Shown here one piece after another: positions 6,674 through 13,301 of a stretch of 13,301 bases of DNA; the first letter of the stretch is position 1; each line of letters begins with the position of its first letter. The translations under genes were made by a program, and so were the position numbers. The stretch comes from an uncultured Bacteroidaceae bacterium. GTDB lineage: Bacteria > Bacteroidota > Bacteroidia > Bacteroidales > Bacteroidaceae. The stretch covers positions 1 through 13,301 of the forward strand of contig CAKRMO010000007.1 in assembly GCA_934364765.1 (NCBI GenBank). Reading direction: 5' to 3'. Below the pieces are notes generated by a model. It was not told the DNA's origin. It did not search any database and saw nothing but the letters and a program-made list of their open reading frames with translations.

Positions 6674-6898
6674 TGCGAAACTGCAAAACCTGTCAAAAAA
6701 TGCGCAAGACTTTGAGTTTCAAGAGAATAACTGCAAAAGAATAGTCCGTTGCAACGTTTTGTTTTTCAGATGTTTGCAAGCGGCAAAAAAAGGTCTGATG
6801 TAGTTTGAATTATATCAGACATAATTTTTTCCATGTCCCATGTAGTTTTTCCTGTATCGGACATAGTTTTTCCTATGTCAAATGTGGTTTTTTCTGAA
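6674..6898 (+). repeat. Dispersed intergenic element, copy 2 (longest)
   Basis: It has the same landmarks as copy 1: GAAACTGC (6677), GAGTTTC (6714), GTTTTTCAG (6761), AAAAAAGGTCTGATGT (6786-6801), TTTGAATTATATC (6804-6816) and a 21-bp array. The spacing matches copy 1, apart from one extra base between GAAACTGC and GAGTTTC. It runs from about 190 bp upstream of the lipoprotein start codon almost to the stop codon of the MATE gene. Short arms TCAGA (6766-6770) and TCTGA (6794-6798) flank the palindromic core TTGCAA. Confidence 0.85.
6794..6894 (+). repeat. 21-bp tandem array in element copy 2 (five units)
   Basis: Unit starts are at 6794 (TCTGAT), 6815 (TCAGAC), 6836 (TCCCAT), 6857 (TCGGAC) and 6878 (TCAAAT), exactly 21 bp apart. 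T-tracts begin at 6825, 6846, 6867 and 6888, also 21 bp apart. The TAGTTTTTCC half is conserved and the first six bases vary between units. This copy has one more unit than copy 1. Confidence 0.88.
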
Positions 6899-6909
6899 GA
6901 AATTGGGGG

Positions 6910-8253
6910 TTAGTTTACGAGGCGGAAGTTTTGCCATTTGCGGCTGCGGTAGCGCATGAGGAATATTGCGCCTTTTGCAATCCAGTCGCCGAACATTCCG
7001 AGCCATATTCCCACAACGCCCATTCCGAGGCATACGCCCAGAATGTAGGAGAAGCCCACGCGGCAGAGCAGCATGCAGCTCACGCTCACTATCATGGGGA
7101 AGCGCGTGTCGCCGGCGGCGCGGAATGTGGCGGGAAGGGCGTAGCTTGCGGGCCACACTGCCACCGTGAAGGCGGCGTGGAGCATCACGATGCGCTCCGT
7201 GAGGCGCGTGGCTTCGGGCGAAAGGCTGTAGAGGTGCATTATGAGGGGGAGGAGCGCCGTTACAATAAGGCAGCTTGCGAGATGGAGAATGTATATGCCG
7301 CCGGCAATCCTGTTGTTGTAGTGTTCGGCTTTTCTGTAGTCCCCCGCCCCCACGCAGCGCGACACTACTACTGTAATTCCTGTTACGGCTGCCATTCCCG
7401 GGAGCACTTGGAATAGGACGATAGCCTGTGCCACGGCGTTTGCGGCTATGGATGCCGTTCCGAACGACGCAACCATTATCAGCACCAACACCCTGCCGAG
7501 ATAGAACATTCCGTTTTCAAAGCTGTAGGGTATTCCCAGGCGTATTATCCTGCGGGCGGCGGGGATGTCGGGGCGCAGCGTGGCGCGAAATTCCCTGCGC
7601 GGCGTTTGGCGAAGGAGCATTGCGGTTATCAGGGCGGCGGAGAACACACGCGCACACAAGGTGGAGATTGCCACGCCTTGCGTTTCCATATTCATTATAT
7701 ATATGGTGAATGCGTTTCCCGCCACATTGAGCAAGTTGGCGGCAATCATTATCCGCAGCGGCAGGGCTGTGTTGCCGTGTGCGCGGAACACGGCCGAGGC
7801 GGCGCTGTATATGCCGAGAAAGGGCAGGGATAAGGCAGTGATGCGGAAGTACACCGAGGCGTGGCGGCGCACTTCGGGGGCGAGGTTGCCGAAGAGGCTG
7901 TTGACTATAAGCGGCTGCAGGGCGAGGGCTATGGCGCACAGCGCCAGCCCGGAGGCGGCGAGCAGCAGCATTGTCTGCATGGCCGCGCCCGAACTCTCCC
8001 TATGCTGCGAGTTGCCCAAATGCTGCCCCACAACCACGCCGCCGCCCACCGCCAGCGCTGTGAGGAGGCTGTTGAAAAAGGAGATTACGAAGTCCATGAG
8101 CGACACGCCCGACACGGCAGCCTCGCCCACGCTCGAAACCATCATGGAGTCGAACACGCCCACGGTGTAGTGGAGCGCCAGTTCGCCCGCAATGGGGAGG
8201 AACAGCAGCAGCAAAGCCTTGTCTGAGAAATTAGTGTCGCCCTTTATGGTCAT
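6910..8253 (-). CDS. MATE family efflux transporter
   Basis: This gene encodes 447 residues, the normal length for the MATE (NorM/DinF) family. These inner-membrane pumps use sodium or proton gradients to export cationic drugs or metabolites. About twelve hydrophobic segments are visible. Supporting segments include PIAGELALHYTVGVFDSMMVSSVGEAAVSG in the first membrane pair, the GQHLGN loop, LGIYSAASAVFRAHGNT, the mirrored second half (GIPYSFENGMFYLGR, then a GAGDYRKAEHYNNR loop) and LPATFRAAGDTRFP. Substrate cannot be inferred. The ATG at 8253 begins MTIKGDTNFSDKALLLLF. It lies 73 bp after ptpA, behind a terminator-like hairpin, so it may be transcribed by read-through or from a weak promoter not recognised here. 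Confidence 0.93.
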   Translation of the reverse strand: MTIKGDTNFSDKALLLLFLPIAGELALHYTVGVFDSMMVSSVGEAAVSGVSLMDFVISFFNSLLTALAVGGGVVVGQHLGNSQHRESSGAAMQTMLLLAASGLALCAIALALQPLIVNSLFGNLAPEVRRHASVYFRITALSLPFLGIYSAASAVFRAHGNTALPLRIMIAANLLNVAGNAFTIYIMNMETQGVAISTLCARVFSAALITAMLLRQTPRREFRATLRPDIPAARRIIRLGIPYSFENGMFYLGRVLVLIMVASFGTASIAANAVAQAIVLFQVLPGMAAVTGITVVVSRCVGAGDYRKAEHYNNRIAGGIYILHLASCLIVTALLPLIMHLYSLSPEATRLTERIVMLHAAFTVAVWPASYALPATFRAAGDTRFPMIVSVSCMLLCRVGFSYILGVCLGMGVVGIWLGMFGDWIAKGAIFLMRYRSRKWQNFRLVN

Positions 8254-8274
8254 TGCGGTTCGCCTTAAAACGGA

Positions 8275-8306
8275 CGCGCCGGAAAATGCGATTGATTTCC
8301 GGCGCG
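8275..8306 (-). terminator. Terminator-like hairpin between ptpA and the MATE gene
   Basis: An 11-bp perfect stem (CGCGCCGGAAA at 8275-8285, TTTCCGGCGCG at 8296-8306) has a 10-nt loop. On the minus strand it is followed by TCCGTTTTAA, a short T-run. It starts 20 bp after the ptpA stop codon. The weak T-run suggests partial termination. Confidence 0.65.
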
Positions 8307-8326
8307 GCGTGTTCGTGAACGGCTTG

Positions 8327-10537
8327 TTATTTCAGGAAATCGGTGAAATACCGCGTTATGCGCTCGTGAAGATGTATCATGTCCCTGCCCATCATGTTGT
8401 GTCCCTGGTTGGGATATGTGAAGTAATCAAGCTGAACTCCCGCATCCTCGCAAGCACGCAGGAATGCGAAGCTGTGCTGCGGCACGCAGGTGGGGTCGTT
8501 GTAGCCGTTGATTATTTGCAGACGGCCTTTGAGGTTCTTGGCCTTCAGCAGCAGGTTGCTGCCCTTGTATCCTTTGGGGTTTGTCTGCGGGGTGTCCATG
8601 TAACGTTCGCCGTACATCACCTCGTAATACTTCCAGTCGATGACAGGTCCGCCGGCAACTCCCACCTTGAACACGTCGGGGTAGGTGCACATGAGGTTTG
8701 TTGTCATGAATCCGCCGTAGCTCCAGCCGTGAACCCCGAGCTTGCCGCCGTCAACGTAGGGCAGCGATTTCAGGAACTCAACGCCTTTCATCTGGTCTTT
8801 CATCTCCTCGTCGCCAAGGTGGCGGAAAGTTACGCTCTCAAACTCGAAGCCCCGGTTTTCGGAGCCCCGGTTGTCGAGCACGAAGATTACGTAGCCCTTT
8901 TGCGCCATGTAGGCCTCCCAGCCGCGCAGGCCGTAGAAATGGTTTCCGTATATGTTGTGCGCGTGCGGGCCTCCGTAAACGTAAACCACGGCGGGGTATT
9001 TTTTTGCCGGGTCGAAGTTTACGGGCTTTACCAGCCGGTAGTAAAGGTCTGTGGCGCCGTCGGCCGCCTTTATGGTGCCGCTTGAAATCTGCGGCATGTT
9101 GAATTGCTCCTCCCACGGATGCTTTTCGAGAGTTTCAAGTTCGGTGCGCACGGCAGTGGAAGTGTTTGCCACGCAGATGTATCTTGCAAGTCTCGGTGAA
9201 GCACCGCGATCGAAGACAAACTTGCCCGATGCCGAGAGTTGCGCACTGTGAACGCCCTCGCCGTCGTCAAGGGCTGTGCGTTTCCTGTTTTCGCCCACGG
9301 CGTAAACGTTCTCCTGAATGGGGTTTGCCTCGTTCGAGGTGTAAACAACGCTTTTTGCCGCGAGGTTGAAGCCGAGAAATTCCTGGACCTCAAACTTGCC
9401 TTTTGTGAGCTGTGTTGTTGTTTTGCCGCCAAGGTCGTGGATGTAGAAATGGTTGTACCCGTCGCGGCGGCTTTGGAACAGGAATTTGCCGCTGTCCCAC
9501 GGCAGGAACACGAGCGGGTGTTGCGGCTCCACGTATTTGTCGTTGCGCTCCTCGAATATTATGTCCTTTTTTTCGCCCGATGCTGCGTCATATGAAATGA
9601 GCTGCATGTGGTTTTGGTCGCGGTTGAGCTCGAAAATGTAGATGGTCTTGTCGTCGGGCGACCAGCTTATGTTGGTGAAATACCTGTCGGTGGGGTCGGC
9701 GGTCTTCAGGTAAACGGTTTTGCCGCCGGCAACGTCAAACACGCCTACATACACCTTGTGGCTCGTCTCTCCCGCCATGGGGTATTTGTCCGGCTCAACC
9801 TTTGCAATGCGCGACACTCCCGCGCTGTCCTTGCTGTTGTCGGCGCAAATGGGGGTGATGTTGACCTGCGGATAGTCGGTAACCATGCTCTGGTCCATTT
9901 TGTAGAACGCGAGCTTTGTGCCGGCGGGGCTCCAGAATGTGCCTTTGCGTATTCCGAACTCGTCGCGGTGGACGCTTTGTCCGTAAACAAGGTTGCGCGA
10001 GCCGTCGCGGGAAATTTGCAGCTTCTTTCCCTCCGGGGTGATTACATACAGATTGCGGTTGCTTACGTATGCCTCGTTGCCGCTCTTAAGGTTGAGGTCG
10101 CGGCTGCTTGCCCCGGCGGGGATTTCGCGGCTTGCCACTACTTTTTTTGCCTTCCAGTCTATGAGGTAAACCTTGCGCGCCGCCTCTATGAGCACTTCTG
10201 TTTTTTTGCCGTCGGGGAATTTGGCGTTTTGCAGGCTGTATGGCTTTGCGTCAGGGTCGATGCCCTTGCAGGCGTTAAGGCTTTCGAGCGTGAAGAGTAC
10301 GGTCTCTTTTGTCTTTCTTCCCTTTTCGTCCGTGAGCAGTTTGCAGTTGTCCACGCCCTGCCTCACGAGTTTGTCGCCCCACCATGTTGCCGAAAAAGTT
10401 TTTGGCTGATAGTTCCAATAAGAGTCGCCTCCCCAAAGAAGGTTTTCAAGGGTGAACGATTTTTTCTGCGCCATGGTTGCCGGGGTTGTCATAAGGCAGA
10501 TGAGCGGGATTGCCAGTAATATTTTCCTTAATGTCAT
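8327..10537 (-). CDS. ptpA: Prolyl tripeptidyl peptidase (S9B family serine peptidase, PtpA-like)
   Basis: This gene encodes 736 residues. It has a signal peptide (MTLRKILLAIPLICLMTTPATMAQ), an eight-bladed propeller (about 30-480) and a C-terminal alpha/beta-hydrolase domain. The catalytic triad is Ser606 in GWSYGG, Asp681 in GYNDP and His713 in NQGHNM. The enzyme should remove N-terminal tripeptides ending in proline, in the periplasm, supporting peptide use. Two features favour tripeptidyl peptidase over dipeptidyl peptidase IV. The DPP-IV motif DWVYEEE is replaced by HRDEFGI, and Glu193 and Glu639 sit where I recall the N-terminus-binding Glu205 and Glu636 of Porphyromonas gingivalis PtpA. 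Spacings from the Ser (33, 75 and 107 residues) also fit that enzyme. The gene starts 30 bp after the rRNA methyltransferase stop and is followed by a terminator-like hairpin. Confidence 0.85.
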   Translation of the reverse strand: MTLRKILLAIPLICLMTTPATMAQKKSFTLENLLWGGDSYWNYQPKTFSATWWGDKLVRQGVDNCKLLTDEKGRKTKETVLFTLESLNACKGIDPDAKPYSLQNAKFPDGKKTEVLIEAARKVYLIDWKAKKVVASREIPAGASSRDLNLKSGNEAYVSNRNLYVITPEGKKLQISRDGSRNLVYGQSVHRDEFGIRKGTFWSPAGTKLAFYKMDQSMVTDYPQVNITPICADNSKDSAGVSRIAKVEPDKYPMAGETSHKVYVGVFDVAGGKTVYLKTADPTDRYFTNISWSPDDKTIYIFELNRDQNHMQLISYDAASGEKKDIIFEERNDKYVEPQHPLVFLPWDSGKFLFQSRRDGYNHFYIHDLGGKTTTQLTKGKFEVQEFLGFNLAAKSVVYTSNEANPIQENVYAVGENRKRTALDDGEGVHSAQLSASGKFVFDRGASPRLARYICVANTSTAVRTELETLEKHPWEEQFNMPQISSGTIKAADGATDLYYRLVKPVNFDPAKKYPAVVYVYGGPHAHNIYGNHFYGLRGWEAYMAQKGYVIFVLDNRGSENRGFEFESVTFRHLGDEEMKDQMKGVEFLKSLPYVDGGKLGVHGWSYGGFMTTNLMCTYPDVFKVGVAGGPVIDWKYYEVMYGERYMDTPQTNPKGYKGSNLLLKAKNLKGRLQIINGYNDPTCVPQHSFAFLRACEDAGVQLDYFTYPNQGHNMMGRDMIHLHERITRYFTDFLK

Positions 10538-10567
10538 GTCTGTTGTTTTAAGCCTTGGAAAAGGTTT

Positions 10568-12175
10568 TCAGTCCCTGAACCCTTTTCTGTCTCCTCCTTT
10601 TCTGAAGCCTCCGTCGCGCTTTCCACGGAAACCTCCGCGCCCTCCATCGCGCCCGGAGTCTTTGCGGTCGCGGGGGAAAGGCTTGCGGTCGTCGCGGCTG
10701 CGCGAAAATCCGCCACGGCTGTCGTCGTGCCCGAACCTGTTTCCGCCCCCGCCGTATGGTTTGCGGTCTCCGCGCTGGAATGGGCGGCGTTCCCTGTCGC
10801 CACTGCGGCTTTCGCGGCGTTCGCCATAAGGCTGCCTGCGTTCCTTGCGGCGGTTGTTCTCCTCAAACTCGCGGTGCTTTCTCACCACATAGTCGGGAAT
10901 GTCGCCGTAGTCCTCCTCTTCGTCCTCGCCAATGCGCTTTTTGAAGTCGCGGTGGAGCTTGAACCTGTGGGGGTCGGCCATTTCGCGGCGTTCACGGTCG
11001 GTTTTTATGTCGTTGCCGTCCTTGCGGAACTTGTCGAGCTTGCCGTCGAAAATCTGGTATTTCTGGAACTGGCAGTCGAGCGAGCCGTTGAAAAGGGGTA
11101 TCTTTATGCTCGGTTTCAGGCCGATGCTTTGGAAAAGCTCCTCGTGGTTGCAGATAATCCATGCCTCGTTGCCCACAAACTGGTGCTTCAGCCTTTCGCC
11201 TATCGCCTTGTATAGCAGCGGCAGTGCCGAGTCGCTCTTTATCCTCACGCCGTATGGCGGGTTCATCACCATTATGGCTTTTTCGGCTGGCTGCCTGAAG
11301 TCGCGGAAGTCGCGGCGGTCAACCACGAAGTCCTCGTCAAGCTGGGCGGCTATCACGTTTTCCCTTGTTGCCTTCACGGCGTTTGCGTCTATGTCGTAGG
11401 CGTATATCCTGTGGTCGAACGGAACTTCCTGCGCCTCGCACTCCTCCTTTATTTCATTGAAGAGGCTTTCGCTGTAGTCGGGCCATTTCTGGAATGCGAA
11501 CTCCTTGCGGAATTTTCCCGGGGCCACGTTCTTGGCTATAAGCCCTGCCTCGATGGGAATTGTGCCCGAGCCGCACATGGGGTCGATGAAGTCGCATTCC
11601 CCGCTCCAGCCCGTGAGCTTTATAAGCCCGGCGGCGAGCACCTCGTTTATGGGCGCGTCAACGCTCGCCTTGCGGTATCCGCGCTTGTGCAGGCTCTCGC
11701 CCGAGGAGTCGAGCGAAAGGGTGCAGTCGTCATCGGATATGTGTATGTGGAAGCGTATGTCGGGGTTTGAGACGCTGATGTTGGGACGCTGCCCGCAGTT
11801 TTCGCGGAAATAGTCAACGATTGCGTCCTTCACCTTGTAGGCCACAAACTTCGAGTAGCTGAAGTTTTCGGAGTAAACCACCGCGTCAACGGCGAAAGTT
11901 GTCTTGAGGTCGAGAATGTTCTTCCATTCGTAGTTCCTCACTGTGTTGTAAACCTCGTCGGCCGTTGTCGCGCTGAAGTGCTTCAGCGGCTTGAGTATGC
12001 GTATGGCAGTGCGCAGCGTGTAGTTTGCACGGTACATCATTGCGGTGTCCCCGGTGAAGTAAACCACGCGCCGTCCCTTCTTTATGTTTTGCGCGCCTGC
12101 TTCGGCAAGCTCCTGTACCAAGAGGTCCTCCATTCCCTGGAAAGTCTTGGCGATGAGTTCGAATTCCTGTTCCAT
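10568..12175 (-). CDS. rlmL: THUMP-domain 23S rRNA guanine-N2 methyltransferase (RlmL/YpsC type) with RG-rich tail
   Basis: This gene encodes 535 residues. The N-terminal part (about 1-160) is a THUMP RNA-binding domain. The next part (about 165-385) is a Rossmann methyltransferase with DPMCGSGTIPIEA (198-210) for S-adenosylmethionine, YDIDANAVKATREN (260-273) and catalytic NPPYGVRI (305-312). This matches the N-terminal half of E. coli RlmL, which makes m2G2445 in 23S rRNA, and Bacillus YpsC; the RlmK half is absent. Those proteins end near residue 390. Here a charged segment (390-440) leads to an Arg/Gly/Asp/Phe-rich disordered tail of about 95 residues (440-535). Such tails are known on RNA-binding proteins and add non-specific RNA affinity. 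The ATG at 12175 is 5 bp after the acetyltransferase stop, indicating an operon. Confidence 0.9.
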   Translation of the reverse strand: MEQEFELIAKTFQGMEDLLVQELAEAGAQNIKKGRRVVYFTGDTAMMYRANYTLRTAIRILKPLKHFSATTADEVYNTVRNYEWKNILDLKTTFAVDAVVYSENFSYSKFVAYKVKDAIVDYFRENCGQRPNISVSNPDIRFHIHISDDDCTLSLDSSGESLHKRGYRKASVDAPINEVLAAGLIKLTGWSGECDFIDPMCGSGTIPIEAGLIAKNVAPGKFRKEFAFQKWPDYSESLFNEIKEECEAQEVPFDHRIYAYDIDANAVKATRENVIAAQLDEDFVVDRRDFRDFRQPAEKAIMVMNPPYGVRIKSDSALPLLYKAIGERLKHQFVGNEAWIICNHEELFQSIGLKPSIKIPLFNGSLDCQFQKYQIFDGKLDKFRKDGNDIKTDRERREMADPHRFKLHRDFKKRIGEDEEEDYGDIPDYVVRKHREFEENNRRKERRQPYGERRESRSGDRERRPFQRGDRKPYGGGGNRFGHDDSRGGFSRSRDDRKPFPRDRKDSGRDGGRGGFRGKRDGGFRKGGDRKGFRD

Positions 12176-12180
12176 TAAAA

Positions 12181-13086
12181 TTATTTCAGAGTGGTGTGTT
12201 TCTTTTGTGAGATGTGCGCCCCCGCCGGCACGTCATCGGTAATCCAGATGTTCCCGCCTATCACCGCGCCCTTGCCAATCCTTATCCTTCCCAGAATGGT
12301 GGCGTTGGAATACACAATCACGTTGTCTTCCAGAATGGGGTGGCGCGGTATGCGCTTTATGGGGTTGCCCTCCGCGTCGAGCGGGAAGCTCCGCGCCCCG
12401 AGCGTAACGCCCTGGTAGAGCTTCACGTTGTCGCCTATCACGCACGTTGCGCCTATCACGACGCCCGTGCCGTGGTCTATCATGAACCCCCTGCCTATCT
12501 GCGCCCCCGGGTGTATGTCTATCCCGGTTTCGCTGTGGGCCATTTCGGTGAGTATCCTCGGCAGCAGCGGCACGCCTATCTCGTAGAGTGCGTGGGCCAC
12601 GCGGTAGTTCGACAGGGCCTTGATAACTGGGTAGCAGCTTATGACCTCGGCATAGCTCTCTGCGGCGGGGTCGCCCAGAAAGGCGGCCTCAACGTCGGTG
12701 GCGAGCGTCTCGCGTATTCCGGGCAGCCTTTCTATTAGCTTTGCCGTCATCTCCGTGGCGCAGCGGTCAATGTCGTCAAGACAGCGGCTGCACAGCCCGT
12801 CGTCCGAGAAGCACAGGGCCGCCTCCACCTGGCGGTAGAGAAGGTCGAAAAGCCGCTCCACGTTCACGCCGATGGTGTAGAGCATGGTCTCGGCGTTTAC
12901 GGTGGACTTGCCGTAGTAGCCCGGAAAGAGCACGGCGCGGCAAAGGTCAACGACTTCCGAAAGCACCTGCCCGGAGGGTATTGCGTCGCAATGACGGTGG
13001 CGGTGGTAAAGTTTCTTTATCGTCGAGGTCTGCGACAGCCTGTCGGTGGTCTCTGTCAGAAGCCGGGTTATTTCGCTGGAGTTCAT
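12181..13086 (-). CDS. cysE: Serine O-acetyltransferase (CysE/EpsC type)
   Basis: This gene encodes 301 residues from the ATG at 13086; an in-frame TTG at 13089 would add one residue and is not needed. The enzyme makes O-acetylserine from serine and acetyl-CoA, the first step of cysteine synthesis, in the cytoplasm. The N-terminal 165 residues are helical. A left-handed hexapeptide-repeat domain follows, with GIDIHPGAQIGRGFMIDHGTGVVIG (188-212), VKLYQGVTLGARSFP and ILEDNVIVYSNATILG. Asp190 and His205 lie 15 residues apart, as the catalytic Asp143/His158 pair of E. coli CysE does. Bacteroidota homologs of this length are often labelled EpsC. The protein ends in a lysine-containing tail (SQKKHTTLK) rather than the usual CysE C-terminus. 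It is the first gene of its unit, with a good promoter about 35 bp upstream. Confidence 0.92.
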   Translation of the reverse strand: MNSSEITRLLTETTDRLSQTSTIKKLYHRHRHCDAIPSGQVLSEVVDLCRAVLFPGYYGKSTVNAETMLYTIGVNVERLFDLLYRQVEAALCFSDDGLCSRCLDDIDRCATEMTAKLIERLPGIRETLATDVEAAFLGDPAAESYAEVISCYPVIKALSNYRVAHALYEIGVPLLPRILTEMAHSETGIDIHPGAQIGRGFMIDHGTGVVIGATCVIGDNVKLYQGVTLGARSFPLDAEGNPIKRIPRHPILEDNVIVYSNATILGRIRIGKGAVIGGNIWITDDVPAGAHISQKKHTTLK

Positions 13087-13121
13087 CAATTAAGTTGTAA
13101 AACTTTTATTGCAAGTTTGTG

Positions 13122-13150
13122 CAAAGTTAATTCAACTGCGCGAAACCCAA
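13122..13150 (-). promoter_or_regulatory. Bacteroidota-type promoter for the cysE-rlmL-ptpA unit
   Basis: The minus strand reads TAACTTTG at 13129-13122, a full match to TAnnTTTG. A TTG at 13150-13148 lies 18 bp upstream, fitting the -33 element. The predicted start is near 13115, giving a leader of about 30 nt before the ATG at 13086. Confidence 0.6.
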
Positions 13151-13181
13151 GGCATTTCGCTGCGGAATTTTTGAAAGTTCG

Positions 13182-13301
13182 GGCGAAAACCGCCGCGATT
13201 GCCATAAGCGGCTGATTGGCAAAGAATTAGCCTGTTATTGAAATCTTTTTACAAGTTGTTGTTTTTCAGACGCTTGCAATGGCGGAAAAAAGGTCTGATG
13301 T
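13182..13301 (+). repeat. Dispersed intergenic element, copy 3 (cut by window edge)
   Basis: From 13211 it aligns without gaps to copy 1 from 3611: GCTGAT then AAAGAAT, followed by GTTTTTCAG (13261) and the invariant AAAAAAGGTCTGATGT (13286-13301), after which the window ends. The arms TCAGAC (13266-13271) and GTCTGA (13293-13298) are a perfect inverted repeat here. The left boundary is a guess from weak similarity near GCGAAAACC. The tandem array, if present, lies outside the window. Confidence 0.75.

Larger units (their letters stand above)
6485..6909. other. 425-bp intergenic region between unit 1 and unit 2
   Basis: There is no credible gene here. The region holds the unit 2 leader and promoter (to about 6625), an inverted repeat across the promoter, about 45 AT-rich bases with nothing recognised, and dispersed element copy 2, whose tandem array ends about 15 bp from the MATE stop codon. 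No classical terminator for the MATE gene is visible, so the element itself would have to serve if transcription stops here. Confidence 0.75.

Noticed and set aside
3694..6894. 21-bp tandem units as a CRISPR array
   Set aside because: The units are directly adjacent with no unique spacers, are degenerate, and there are no cas genes nearby.
6674..6898. Element copies as ends of an insertion sequence
   Set aside because: No transposase gene lies between or beside copies, copies are all in the same orientation and not inverted, and normal intact genes lie between them.
8327..10537. Dipeptidyl peptidase IV
   Set aside because: The double-Glu motif typical of DPP-IV is missing, and the sequence closely follows prolyl tripeptidyl peptidase around all catalytic and N-terminus-binding residues.
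13087..13089. TTG start one codon before the serine acetyltransferase ATG
   Set aside because: The ATG at 13086 is adjacent and is the normal choice.

Overview
The window looks like a chromosomal segment from a Bacteroidota bacterium, most likely order Bacteroidales. The main reasons are a type IX secretion system (T9SS) operon in the order porP-gldK-gldL-gldM, a prolyl tripeptidyl peptidase closely resembling the Porphyromonas enzyme as I remember it, and promoters that fit the Bacteroidota -7 consensus TAnnTTTG. The genus cannot be fixed from this sequence. Every convincing gene lies on the minus strand, so the window is best read from right to left.

Unit 1 (13086 to 6910): a serine O-acetyltransferase, an RlmL-type 23S rRNA methyltransferase with an added Arg/Gly-rich tail, and a periplasmic prolyl tripeptidyl peptidase form a tight run with gaps of 5 and 30 bp. 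A GC-rich terminator-like hairpin follows, and then a MATE efflux pump. Unit 2 (6484 to 4227): a long lipoprotein built of about 18-residue helical repeats with an unassigned C-terminal domain, followed 14 bp later by a small outer-membrane beta-barrel protein. A perfect 13-bp-stem terminator ends this unit. Unit 3 (3439 to 1, running off the window): porP, gldK, gldL and the first 55 codons of gldM. These encode the outer-membrane-associated ring (GldK), the inner-membrane motor (GldL/GldM) and a PorP/SprF barrel of the T9SS.

The most unusual feature is intergenic. Each of the three long gaps between transcription units (3440-4226, 6485-6909 and 13090 to the end) holds one copy of the same roughly 0.2 kb element. 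All copies have the same orientation, and each lies just upstream of the promoter region of the next minus-strand unit. The element has a 5' part with a 16-nt block identical in all copies and a 3' array of exactly 21-bp tandem units carrying T-tracts in helical phase. The third copy is cut by the window edge. The 3440-4226 gap also holds an inverted pair of 21-bp REP-like palindromes, which resembles a REPIN. No RNA genes, insertion sequences, CRISPR arrays or phage genes were seen.
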